A stretch of DNA of 64,000 nucleotides from Symsagittifera roscoffensis (lineage: Eukaryota; Xenacoelomorpha; Acoela; Convolutidae): positions 28,082,848 to 28,146,847 of the forward strand of contig NC_087070.1 of NCBI RefSeq assembly GCF_963678635.1. Direction: 5' to 3'. The position numbers and the translations under genes were made by a program. Below the pieces are notes generated by a model. That model was not told the origin of the DNA. It did no database searches and saw only the letters and a program-made list of their open reading frames with translations. Shown piece by piece: positions 34,801-44,824 of this stretch (positions are counted from its first letter, which is position 1; each line of letters begins with the position of its first letter).

Positions 34801-37145
34801 ATTCAAACAACCGAAACCAGAATTACCCGAACAATCAATCAAGGAATAACTCATATAATAGATCAAACTATAACAGACCAAACAATAATTACCAAAACAG
34901 ATCGCGAAATAATTCACAAAATCGACATTCAAGTTATAATAATCGTTATAGAAATTATTCCCAATCACCACACCGGAATAATAATAACTATAATAATTCT
35001 AATAATCGCCACAGAAGTAGTACACCTAAACATCAAAGACATATTAATCAAGTACAATCTAATCCAGAAACAACATCAGACCCTCCAGGTATTGATGACA
35101 CAGTAACTGATACGTTACAACTCAATCAAATAAACTGTGGATCATCAGATTCAGAAAGCGATGCAGAAAACACTCTCTCCATCAATATGATAAAAGTCGA
35201 AAATGACTATGAACCTGTTATATATGAACAACCTTTTTCATCACACATATATGAGAATCAATCAGAACTCCTTCACAATTATTATATTGAACCCGTCCAT
35301 TCCACACCGACGACACAAAAAACTAATGAAATTAACACTACAAATCAACCCAATGAGAACGAAAAAACAAAATGCTTGAATACAAATCACATCTATCAAA
35401 ACATACAAAAAGAACAACCCAAAGAAAAAATTTGGACAATACCATTTCTTTTAGAAAGTCCAAGAAGCAAAGAATTTCAACCACCAGATCTTGAAATTGA
35501 TTTTTTAATTGATTCAGGAGCAGAATCAAATATAATAAACATTCCCACATGGAATGAAATAAAAACCTCACACCCAAAGCTAACACCTCTTGAAACTTCC
35601 AGCAAACTAGCAACAGCACAAGGATCAACATTAATAAACTACGGAAAAATTCAATTATTTCTTCTCCCCACAAGAACAATGGAACAAAACAAAATTTTAA
35701 CCAAACCATTTAAACAAATATTCCATATCACTGATATTAAACACAATATCATTGGAATACCATTTATCTCTAAATATATACCAACAATCAACATCTTGAA
35801 TAGTAAAATATTAATCAAAGATAAATATACAAAAACAAAAGACACATCCCTAACATTTTTTCAAAGATTAAATAAACAACCACCATTCTTTTCAAAATTC
35901 TATCCAATAAATAACCAACAAAGAAAACACTTGAAACCACTATCAGGAAACATATACAATTTTTCAATAAAGCAAGTTCACCAATATGATAAAAAACAAA
36001 ACAAACAAAAATTTTATATGTCAGATTTTGAATTCAAACCTATTCATAAATTTTTCAAAATCACAATCTCATCAATAAAATATTTGAAAAACTCGAATTC
36101 AGATATTATTTCCTTACATGTATACAACAATACACCTTACCAAGTAACATTACCTTTAGGACTTTTAGGCTATTGCGAAACCAACGCTACAATATCACCA
36201 ATACACGAAAAAGCATATCGTGTAAATAATATACTCCAATTACTAGATATTTGCCAATCCACAATTCTTAATGAAGAATTATCTATAAATAGTATAATAA
36301 GTAACGAAAACAGAAATACGGATTATTTCACAAAAACCCCATATTTCAAACCTACATTCAACATAAGTAACTACACAGAGAGTCAACAGAAATTTTTAAC
36401 AATGTTTAATTTCCAACATTCACAAATAACACAAGACGAATTTGAAAAACTAGCAAAACAGCTAATTAAATATTCATCAGTCTATGCAACATCCAAATTT
36501 GATGTTGGCAAAATCAGCTCATCACTACATCTCCCATTAAAACCAGACGCAGTTTTCAAAAAACAAAGAGCAAGTAAAGTACCAATTCACTTACACGATA
36601 AAGTGAACAGATTACTCGACATTTTAGAACAATACAACATTATATCACCAGTAAACAAAGAGGAACAACCAAAAGGCAACACATTTATCAACCCTGTTAT
36701 CATTCTAGCCAAAGGAGAACCATTAAAAATTGTTCTCGATGCTAGATACCTCAACTCACTAATAGATGAATCAAAGTGTAATTGGCCCATTGAACCAATA
36801 CAAGTTATTTTAACAAAAATAAACGGAAAATACTTTACCACCGCCGATATGAATAGTGCATATAATCAAATGCCATTAGATGAACAATCACGACGCTTAA
36901 CACAATTTTGTTATTGGAAACCAACAATACGAATTCAACCGCTTATTCTATGGATTATCCATAGGACCAGCAGCATTTTCAGCTTTTATGAGCAAAATTT
37001 TTCGACCACTAATACTCAAGAAAAATGCAATCACCTATTTAGACGATGTTTTTATGCAATCACAGACAAAAGAGGAAATGTTCAATGTTTTAGAACAATA
37101 TCACCAAATACTTCAGAACGAAAATCTGAAGGCCGCCCCCGATAA
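31821..37145 (+). pseudogene. gag-pol, first part (Gag, protease, RT start)
   Basis: A long frame from ATG 31821. Residues 1-600: unassigned, then Gln/Asn/Pro-rich. Residues about 605-790: retrotransposon Gag domain (LDGAAQKWFSVLP, then KQLAVRIETLVRKAY). Residues 844-857: zinc knuckle CX2CX4HX4C whose first Cys is Tyr (TAT at 34350), leaving YNYCRRYGHSISEC. Residues about 900-1080: Asn/Ser/Arg/Tyr repeats. Residue 1231 is the catalytic Asp of an aspartic protease (FLIDSGAES). RT fingers/palm run from about residue 1565, with FTTADMNSAYNQMPLDEQS. One extra T in the run 36906-36909 then shifts the frame, so everything after residue 1696 in this frame is spurious. Gag and Pol share one frame here with no separating frameshift. 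Confidence 0.9.
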
Positions 37146-37275
37146 ATCACACTTCTTTTTGACAAAAGTTAAATTCTTAGGACATAATATAGAAAGAAAA
37201 ACAATCACTCCATTGAAATCACGTATAGACGCTATTCAAAAACTCCAACCACCAACAAATAAAAAGAAAATCTAA
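36910..37275 (+). pseudogene. pol fragment: RT palm with YLDD, ended by TAA
   Basis: After the 1-nt shift, reverse transcriptase continues in the next frame. The catalytic motif YLDD is at 37036-37047, followed by NENLKAAPDKSHFFLTKVKF and LGHNI, typical of Ty3/Gypsy RT palm and thumb. The frame ends at TAA 37273-37275 inside the conserved thumb/connection segment. The same frame resumes directly after it, so this is a nonsense mutation, not a gene end. A C-to-T change in a Gln codon would explain it. Confidence 0.9.
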
Positions 37276-40068
37276 GAATTCCTTGGAATGTTAAACTTTT
37301 TAAGCAAATATGTTTATAAAATGCAATTATATCTACGACCATTCTATAACATACTTAGACAACAAAATAATTTTGAATGGAATACAGAACATCAAGCACG
37401 ATTTGAAGAAAATAAAAAACTTCTAACTGAACAAATTTCAAACACAATTCCAGATTCAAATCAACCATTTTATGCAATGTGCGATGCTTCGAACTTTGGC
37501 ATCGGCGCAGCATTATTACAATCACATAATGGTACAAATAAAATGAACCTCATATCAGCAAATTCTCGATTATTCACTCAAGCAGAGCTACGACTCTCAA
37601 CTCTAATGAGAGAATGTACAGCCATAATATATACACTAACAGAATATGAATTTCTGATACTTGGATCAAAACATCCCACAGTTCTATTCACAGACCATAA
37701 ACCAATCATCTTTCTTTTTACACAAAAGTCTAATCCAAACCACCGAGTTTATAGATTTCAACTAATTTTAATGAAATTCCCAAACTTACATATAGTTTGG
37801 ACCGCAGGAAAAAATCTTGCATTACCAGACACCTTAAGTCGAAATACGCCACCTGAATTACTTACACGTAAAACCACAGTCGAAATACCCAAAAACATAA
37901 AATTATACCTTGCAGAAAATGAAACATCACCCCGATTGGAATGCAAATATGCAGTAAAAACTGACGTTGAACAATCACAAATAAATAATTTACAACATTT
38001 CCCACTTTATCTAGATTGTCAAAATAATCACTATGAAGTTGATCTACTTGGAACATCAACTTTTAAACCAATCCCATATTCACAATGGATAAAAAATAAC
38101 ACCCAACAAAAAAGAAAAAAACAACACCCGCCTAAAAAAGACCATTTTCCACTAATTGAAAAAGAAAATTTAACTGATAAAATAAACTTATCAGGACCAC
38201 AAACAAACGATTCAAAATACACAATAAATCAAGTTTTTGACCTCCATGACCCACTTGACACAATACCCTTATCTAAATTAGAAATTGAAAACATTTTTCT
38301 CCCCCCAACAGAAACAATTACAATTTCAACACTGAAACAATATCAAAACCTTGACCCAGCAATTCGACAACTGAAATCATGGCACAAATATAAAACTAAA
38401 CCTATCAAAGCAGATTCAACTATTCTAGGAAACAAAACACTCCTCCGATATTTTCGAAAATTCAATAATACAACAATTAACGAAAACACAGACCTTCTAG
38501 AATACAAACTAAATGAATCTACAGTTCCCTGTCTCCCTTTAAGTATGATTCTTATAGCTTTTAATATTTCACATACACAAAATATTAAAGGACACTCTGG
38601 ATCAGAAAAAACATATTCAAATTTTGTACAAAACTTTTATTTCCCAAATGCACCAATTTGGATAAAAGTACTATGCAATGATTGTATAGTATGTCAACTA
38701 AATAAACCTTACCCAAATCAAAAACAAATAGCACAAAAACAAGATTTTAAAGGACAAAGTTTGTACTTTAATCATCGTATCTCATTTGATACCAAAGGAC
38801 CAATTTCACCCTCATCCGAAGGAAACTCCTACATTATGTTAATTGTTGACGCATTTACACATTATGTAGCACTTAACCCAGTACCACATTGTAACGCTTA
38901 TTACGCTTACACAACACTCTATGAACACTGGATAGCAAAATTCGGACTACCAGAAATTTTAGTTACAGACAACGGTACAGAATTCATAAATAATGAAATC
39001 ATCACACTATGTCATTTATATAACATTAAACACAAACCACGTATATCTCATGCACCTTGGACAAACGGCTTAGTCGAAGGTATGAACCGTTCATTACAAG
39101 AATATCTCAGATGTATCATCAATGGAAATGATACAAGATATACCGAATGGTCAGCAGATGTAAAACTATTTCCCTTAGCATATAATTCACAAATCACGAC
39201 AACTTTAGGAATGTCACCATATGAAATGGTTTTTAACCAAAAGCCACGCAAACCAATAATGTTTACAGCAAACTCTCATAAAAACGCACAAGGTTATTGT
39301 CAACCAAATAAAGACTCAATTTGTTATAACCTACCATTACATACACACGATGAAGATCATTTTCATCACCCACAAATTCTTAAATTAGCCTCCGGTACAC
39401 ACACCGAATGGATTTTAAACAGAGATAAAAAACACAATGAAATTTACCAAAAGGTAACAAAAAAGTTGTTACAAAGGCAAAATATTAATGAACAAATAAA
39501 TTCACGCTTTACACCAGCCTCCGATTTAAAAATTGGAACATTTGTTTTAATATCCAATTTTAATACTCAAAAAGGAATTTCAAAAAAGTTACAACCCCTT
39601 CGTAAAGGACCATACCAAATAATTGCAAAACCCACTGATGTCACATATAAAATCACCGACTCAGACAAAAAAGAAATCGTTCAACACCGAAATAACCTAT
39701 TACCTTATTATCCAAAAGAATACGCACTCCGCGAACTAACTCAATTATATTCTTTTACAGGTTTAAAAGTTATTCAAAATGACCCACATACGGAAAACAT
39801 AACAAAGGAACAAAATGATATTCACCTCGGAAATCAAAATACAAAATCAGTCACCACAAAAAACAATACAAAATATCTAGATCAAAATACATCTCAAAAA
39901 GAAAGAAAAAATAGAAAAATGACAGAACAAATAATACCCCAAGAACAAATCGACAAATCAGATCATAGAGAGTCTTCACGACTTAGAAATCAACCACGTA
40001 AAAATTATAAATTATTCATCCCACAATCTAAAATATTAAAGAAAAATGAATTTCAAAAACAACTTTAA
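37276..40068 (+). CDS. pol, last part: RNase H and integrase
   Basis: Opens with FLGMLNFLSKYV (RT connection). RNase H follows: Asp in MCDASNFGIGAALL, Glu in LMRECTAI, Asp in FTDHKPI. Integrase follows: zinc-binding H-X6-H (HTQNIKGH) and CX2C (CNDCIVC); the DDE core has Asp in SFDTKGP, Asp in VTDNGTEF and Glu in GLVEGMNRSL; then a GPY/F-type C-terminal module (LRKGPYQIIAKPTDVTYKI). The last 100 residues are Lys/Asn/Gln-rich. RT-RNase H-integrase order defines Ty3/Gypsy. With the upstream breaks in RT, this part can be translated only from an internal Met (37288), if at all. Confidence 0.9.
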   Translation, partial: EFLGMLNFLSKYVYKMQLYLRPFYNILRQQNNFEWNTEHQARFEENKKLLTEQISNTIPDSNQPFYAMCDASNFGIGAALLQSHNGTNKMNLISANSRLFTQAELRLSTLMRECTAIIYTLTEYEFLILGSKHPTVLFTDHKPIIFLFTQKSNPNHRVYRFQLILMKFPNLHIVWTAGKNLALPDTLSRNTPPELLTRKTTVEIPKNIKLYLAENETSPRLECKYAVKTDVEQSQINNLQHFPLYLDCQNNHYEVDLLGTSTFKPIPYSQWIKNNTQQKRKKQHPPKKDHFPLIEKENLTDKINLSGPQTNDSKYTINQVFDLHDPLDTIPLSKLEIENIFLPPTETITISTLKQYQNLDPAIRQLKSWHKYKTKPIKADSTILGNKTLLRYFRKFNNTTINENTDLLEYKLNESTVPCLPLSMILIAFNISHTQNIKGHSGSEKTYSNFVQNFYFPNAPIWIKVLCNDCIVCQLNKPYPNQKQIAQKQDFKGQSLYFNHRISFDTKGPISPSSEGNSYIMLIVDAFTHYVALNPVPHCNAYYAYTTLYEHWIAKFGLPEILVTDNGTEFINNEIITLCHLYNIKHKPRISHAPWTNGLVEGMNRSLQEYLRCIINGNDTRYTEWSADVKLFPLAYNSQITTTLGMSPYEMVFNQKPRKPIMFTANSHKNAQGYCQPNKDSICYNLPLHTHDEDHFHHPQILKLASGTHTEWILNRDKKHNEIYQKVTKKLLQRQNINEQINSRFTPASDLKIGTFVLISNFNTQKGISKKLQPLRKGPYQIIAKPTDVTYKITDSDKKEIVQHRNNLLPYYPKEYALRELTQLYSFTGLKVIQNDPHTENITKEQNDIHLGNQNTKSVTTKNNTKYLDQNTSQKERKNRKMTEQIIPQEQIDKSDHRESSRLRNQPRKNYKLFIPQSKILKKNEFQKQL

Positions 40069-40660
40069 TTCTACATTTAATAATCTTTGCACCTCTGAAA
40101 CATTTTACACTTTCAATTCTCAAGATAACATGCTGACAAACACGCAGCGATTTTAGTTCAAAATTACCCAATAGGATTCATCCAATCCGTCACCTTCTAT
40201 AACTTTAACACAAACCAACTAGACGAAAAATGTTAAACTCCAGGCATATCTATAACTATAACTCTACGACCTCCAGGTCAAAAATAAGCAAACCACTCCA
40301 ACTTGACAACTAAAATAAATATCACCATAATATCATAACCCTCCCTTATCTAATAAACCAAAGATCAACAATATTTCCCCAACTCAGACCTCAAATATCC
40401 CCCAAACAAATATGTTAAATTAGCCTAAAGTAAAAGAACCACCATTTTATTTAGCCTAAAGTATAAAAATCTCAAAAATACCCCAGATCATTTGACAAAT
40501 GAAAATAAAGACAAAGAAGACCTCCCGATCACCATAAAAATTGCCCCCAACAATTTTTTACAAACTCAACCCACTTGTCAAAAAACTAATAAATAATCCG
40601 ACCACACTTGAAAATTGCCCCAAACAACAAAAAATATTCGATCACGAAGCCATTTCTTAA
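40069..40660 (+). other. Retrotransposon spacer after pol
   Basis: About 590 bp without an ORF. TTAGCCTAAAGTA occurs twice (about 40420 and 40452). No other structure seen. Confidence 0.5.
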
Positions 40661-40876
40661 ATGCTCTTCTATCAAACAGTCACTAAAATTATCACAAACC
40701 TCAAACAATTTTTTACGATACTTGAAACTTTCATAATATTTCTTTTTGATATCCTTGAATCTTTTCTAATACTCTTAATCATTTTTTGTAATATTTTTTT
40801 AATTTTCTACACTATATTTGAACTATTTCTCCAACTTTCAAAAACCCTTGATTATATCCACAGGTACGATTTATAA
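40661..40876 (+). CDS. Small hydrophobic protein (71 aa), unassigned
   Basis: Starts MLFYQTVTKIITNLKQFF and is dominated by Ile/Leu/Phe, with a strongly hydrophobic segment of about 45 residues (FIIFLFDILESFLILLIIFC and beyond) broken only by a few acidic residues. That could form one or two membrane helices. It sits between pol and ORF-X in the retrotransposon. No family recognised. T-rich DNA can yield such ORFs by chance, but this one has a Met start, and the neighbouring coding frames here are A-rich rather than T-rich. Confidence 0.4.
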   Translation: MLFYQTVTKIITNLKQFFTILETFIIFLFDILESFLILLIIFCNIFLIFYTIFELFLQLSKTLDYIHRYDL

Positions 40877-40887
40877 AACTTGTCTAA

Positions 40888-41064
40888 ATGATACGAACTA
40901 TTTTCAGTAGAACCGATATTTTTCTACTATTTGTAATTTTCATAACATTTCTATCATCCCTCATTTTGACCATATGCAAATGTATAAAGAAAGCAATCAT
41001 CACATTCGCTCTAGCAACAATCCTCCTAATTCTTTTCTTAGAAGAATACTATAATAAACATTAA
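40888..41064 (+). CDS. Small two-helix membrane protein (58 aa), unassigned
   Basis: Starts 11 bp after the previous stop. It reads MIRTIFSRTDIFLLFVIFIT, then a second hydrophobic run, a short basic/Cys loop (CKCIKKAI) and a third run (ALATILLILFLEEYY). The layout (basic N-end, hydrophobic helix, CKCIKK loop, hydrophobic helix, acidic end) looks like a small hairpin membrane protein. No homologue is known to me. It is followed by ORF-X in another frame. Confidence 0.4.
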   Translation: MIRTIFSRTDIFLLFVIFITFLSSLILTICKCIKKAIITFALATILLILFLEEYYNKH

Positions 41065-41084
41065 CTTTTTCACTAAAAGAATAG

Positions 41085-42218
41085 ACCAAAAAGCTATCAA
41101 AAATTGCTACCCAAAAGTCACAAAGTCAGTCTTCACCGACATCATTCCAAGATAACCCAACAACACCTTCAACTACCCATAATCCTCAAACATCTACACG
41201 AATTTCCTTTCAAGATAACCCATACACTTTTGAAGAACGACACGCTCGTTTATCAGAACCACTAGAACCAGTTCAACGACAAGCACCTCTAAGCGAACCA
41301 ACATATAACTTATACCCAACACTACCACAAGAATTAAGTAGAATAAGAAATCCTAGTCAAAACCAAAATACAGTCGAAATAAATAGACAAATTATACATC
41401 CTCGACGAAACAGAAATTTTCAAACTCCCCGAGTTCATTTTGACATACCTCAATCCCCATCACAAAACACTCCAGAAAACCCCATTGGTACATTACCAGA
41501 AACCCCTACGCTTCTTTCACAACGTAGCACCTCAAGCCTACCATCAGATTACTTAGGTTCAACACCAACATCTGAACAAATACGTGAAAATCCCTTTAAC
41601 CCCCCAAACCAGGCATCACGACTACCATATTGGACAACACATTCATTTACACAAGGTGAATTAAATTTAGTCAATGATCCAATAGATATTTCTACGGATA
41701 CAACAACATCCTCATCACTACCAGAAACATTATCACTACCATCAACACCATCAATAAGCCAGATTTCACCACCACCTTTTAACTTAAATTTTCCAAATAA
41801 TCTCGACGCCAGATATCGAGAACAATCATCATTAAATATCCCTTTAAGACTAGATTGGAATACATTTACAGCCCCTCCACCATTATTTGGACAACATCCA
41901 GAAAGTAATCGCCTTCACAACTGGGCACTTAATAGATTACAATACCGACAAGACATTCACGACGATATCCGTGAACACAATATCCAAATACTCCAACAAA
42001 ACAGTTTACAATTAAAGTTTGAAATCACAGTTAAATTAAACAACATTACTCAACATCCCTACCCATTAAACCCACCAAACATAACAGCTCAATCACTACC
42101 ACCACCATTTATAACCACTGAAGTAATATATAAATACGACAGATATACCAAAAAGACAATTGGTTATATCACATTTTATAACCCATACTCAGGATTATCC
42201 TACACATGTATATTCTAA
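41085..42218 (+). CDS. ORF-X: 377-codon open frame with no methionine
   Basis: The frame is open from just after TAG 41082-41084 to TAA 42216-42218 and contains no ATG codon. The first 250 residues are Pro/Ser/Thr/Gln-rich (PYTFEERHARLSEPLEPVQR, then PTYNLYPTLPQELSRIRNP). The last 120 are more compact (LRLDWNTFTAPPPLFGQHPE, LQLKFEITVKLNNITQHPYP, YKYDRYTKKTIGYITFYNP). It overlaps the env start by 13 bp in another frame. Codon composition is like the neighbouring element ORFs and the frame is unbroken while several neighbours are not, so I believe it is coding. Expression would need splicing from an upstream ATG, or an ATG lost by mutation. No domain recognised. Confidence 0.65.
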   Translation, partial: TKKLSKIATQKSQSQSSPTSFQDNPTTPSTTHNPQTSTRISFQDNPYTFEERHARLSEPLEPVQRQAPLSEPTYNLYPTLPQELSRIRNPSQNQNTVEINRQIIHPRRNRNFQTPRVHFDIPQSPSQNTPENPIGTLPETPTLLSQRSTSSLPSDYLGSTPTSEQIRENPFNPPNQASRLPYWTTHSFTQGELNLVNDPIDISTDTTTSSSLPETLSLPSTPSISQISPPPFNLNFPNNLDARYREQSSLNIPLRLDWNTFTAPPPLFGQHPESNRLHNWALNRLQYRQDIHDDIREHNIQILQQNSLQLKFEITVKLNNITQHPYPLNPPNITAQSLPPPFITTEVIYKYDRYTKKTIGYITFYNPYSGLSYTCIF

Positions 42219-44824
42219 AATTATTCATTTTTCTCCAACTCCTTTTTCTAGTAATCTCAAATCAAAACATAAACCCTTCTCCCCGCACAGGACCCCAAGA
42301 TTTATTAGTAACACATTACGATTGTGAAGAAAACGAACAAAAAACACTACACAAGTATGCAATAAATCAAGTATCACAGTGCGAAACAGAACCCCAAGCC
42401 ATAGAAACTACAATTGTAATAGCAACACTTTATTCAAAAGCCCGAGCAACTACAGTTATAGGATATAAATTCACAGCAACATTTTCTGAAAAGAAAGTAC
42501 ATTGTTCACAAGTCTCAAACGGAAATAAAAACCGACTTAACCATGAATCATTCTACCAGAGTAATATAGAACGACTTTTACATCTCAATCCCGAAGATTG
42601 TAAAAACTAGTTACTCCGACTAAACATCACAAAAAATAAAAACACAGATAGAAATTTAGTATATTTCCAAGTTTTTTCAGATTCTGTACATCAAGCAGAA
42701 CTTGAAAGATATGAAGGACATATAAAATTAGATGAAAAATACCCATACAACGGCGCACACGGACGATTAACCTATGACATGCACGATAAACACTGGATAC
42801 CACACATTGGTATAAATGACCCATCAAACTGCAAAGCAGACACAAAAAATAAAGGATACCAAGAAATAATGTTTTTCGATTGGAAAATACAACTCGAAAA
42901 AATACAACTCACACGAGATTTATCAGACAACACAATGATTTATCAAGGAATTAGATTACCTTGTAAAAACGACCAAGGTTATTGCGACCCTACAACCAGA
43001 ACACAAGCAACAATTGTTTGGTTCCCCGAAGACACATGTACAACATTTCAAGTAGCAAAAATACACGCTCGTATGATAAAATTTCACGAAAAATATTTTA
43101 TACAATCAATACCATATGAACAAGTAAATCCATTACGAAAAATAAGTTCTAATTTTCGAAACATTCATAATATAGAAAATAAATTAACACGTTTTCAAAT
43201 ATATCAAGAAACAGAACTTGCATGTAAATACAGAAACCCACTTCACAAAACACAATACTCTGAAATATTAGTTGAATACGAAAATGGATTCGACATGACC
43301 ACTGGAAGAATAAAAGCCGACCCATACGCCACAAGTCATCCCCTAAACGAAAGAACATCATATATACCAGTTAATTTTCAAAAGAATACAGGTCAACCTG
43401 GTGGACATTTAAAGCCCCAAGACGATCACAGCACACGTTTACAAGAACTATCCCTAATGAATAGTACATATTTTGGTAATATCCACTATGATATTCACTT
43501 AGATATGAAACTAGACTACACGATTAGCCGAATTTTTCAAGAAATGTCACTCTCCGAATTAGAAACATTACACCAACTATGCGAATTAGAAAGAACACAA
43601 ATATTACAATCACTTGCACTAGCAGTATTAAAAATACCCTACGCAGGATATTTACTATCAGGAAATAGATCAAATTTTTTAGACTATGAAGGAAACATCT
43701 TATGGTTTTATACTTGTACTAAAAAAGTATCACCACTATACGTTTTTGAAGATAAACGATGCTATAAAAGAATCCCTATCTTTTATAAGAATAAAGTACA
43801 TTTCGTTGACACACTTTCACGAAGAACCTATTTCTGGGATACCGCAGTCCCATGTGGATCAGAAAATAGCCACAACGTAGTACAACTAAACCCTGATGAA
43901 GATAAATATTACCTTCTCACCCCATATCCCACATTAATGCAATCACTCAAAAAATTTTCACCAGAAAGCATTCGCGCTATCGCTCGAAACCCAAATATAG
44001 ACTTACATTCAATAGGAATATACTCAAAATCAGATATTCAACATCACATTAGAACACAACAATTCCAGGAATTATTAACACAAATGGACACAATACAAAG
44101 ACAATCAATTGACCAAAACTTACGCAAACTTGCCGAAACCGCAGGATTTGCAGACATCTATACGCAAGACTATAGCGGATATTTTAAGGACATTAAAGAT
44201 TATATATATCTAAACGGTGAAAAATACCGTCCCCAAGATATATCACCTATCAATATTTTTAGCTTTGTTACACTTAAGAATGAAATTCTTGATTTTCTAG
44301 GATGGCCCTACTACATCTTAGAAAAACTGACTATTTTATACGCAATGTTTAACTTTATTGGATTTCTTTTTTCACTCTCAAAAGGAATCTATAACACATG
44401 TGCTATACACACACAAGTCAATAGACAAGCAAGTGTAGCACGCATACTATTTGCAAGATTTTTTGGAATATTTTCTACATCTATAAACAAAATTCTTTTA
44501 GACGCACAAATAAAAGAATATAACACAAAAATAGCAACAAGACAGAACACATACGACGAAGAACATAACAATGCAGACACAACACCAACAGCACCACAGT
44601 TACCACCCCTACCACATAACCATCCATTATCCCTAGTCCCACGTAATTTTCGAAATTTAGCCATAACACATAATCAAAATTTTAGACCAACCATATCACA
44701 AAGTCCCATCCAACATATAATGCCACACCACTCACAAGATGAAAATACTTATGAACAAATTATAGAACAACCCCATACCACCGCTTTTCAGTCTCAAAAT
44801 AATAATTTTTTTAGCCCACGATGA
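42206..44824 (+). pseudogene. env: Envelope-like glycoprotein gene with one in-frame TAG
   Basis: One frame of 873 codons, including stops, is interrupted once by TAG at 42608-42610; reading stays open from there to Met 42779 and on to TGA 44822-44824. The N-terminus is a signal peptide (MYILKLFIFLQLLFLVISNQ) followed by a Cys-bearing ectodomain (VTHYDCEENEQ, YAINQVSQCETEP, KKVHCSQVS). Later come PCGSENSHNVVQLNP and KYYLLTPYP, then a membrane helix around 44330-44395 (LTILYAMFNFIGFLFSLSKG). The cytoplasmic tail, about 145 residues, is His/Pro/Asn-rich. This resembles envelope proteins carried by some invertebrate LTR elements; relationship to a particular virus family (for example chuvirus glycoproteins) is only an impression. 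The TAG would truncate it after 134 residues. Confidence 0.75.

Noticed and set aside
33258..35845. Hydrophobic minus-strand ORFs opposite gag-pol
   Set aside because: They are the shadow of A/C-rich Asn/Gln/Pro codons of the + strand frame, which reads as Leu/Ile/Val/Trp on the other strand.
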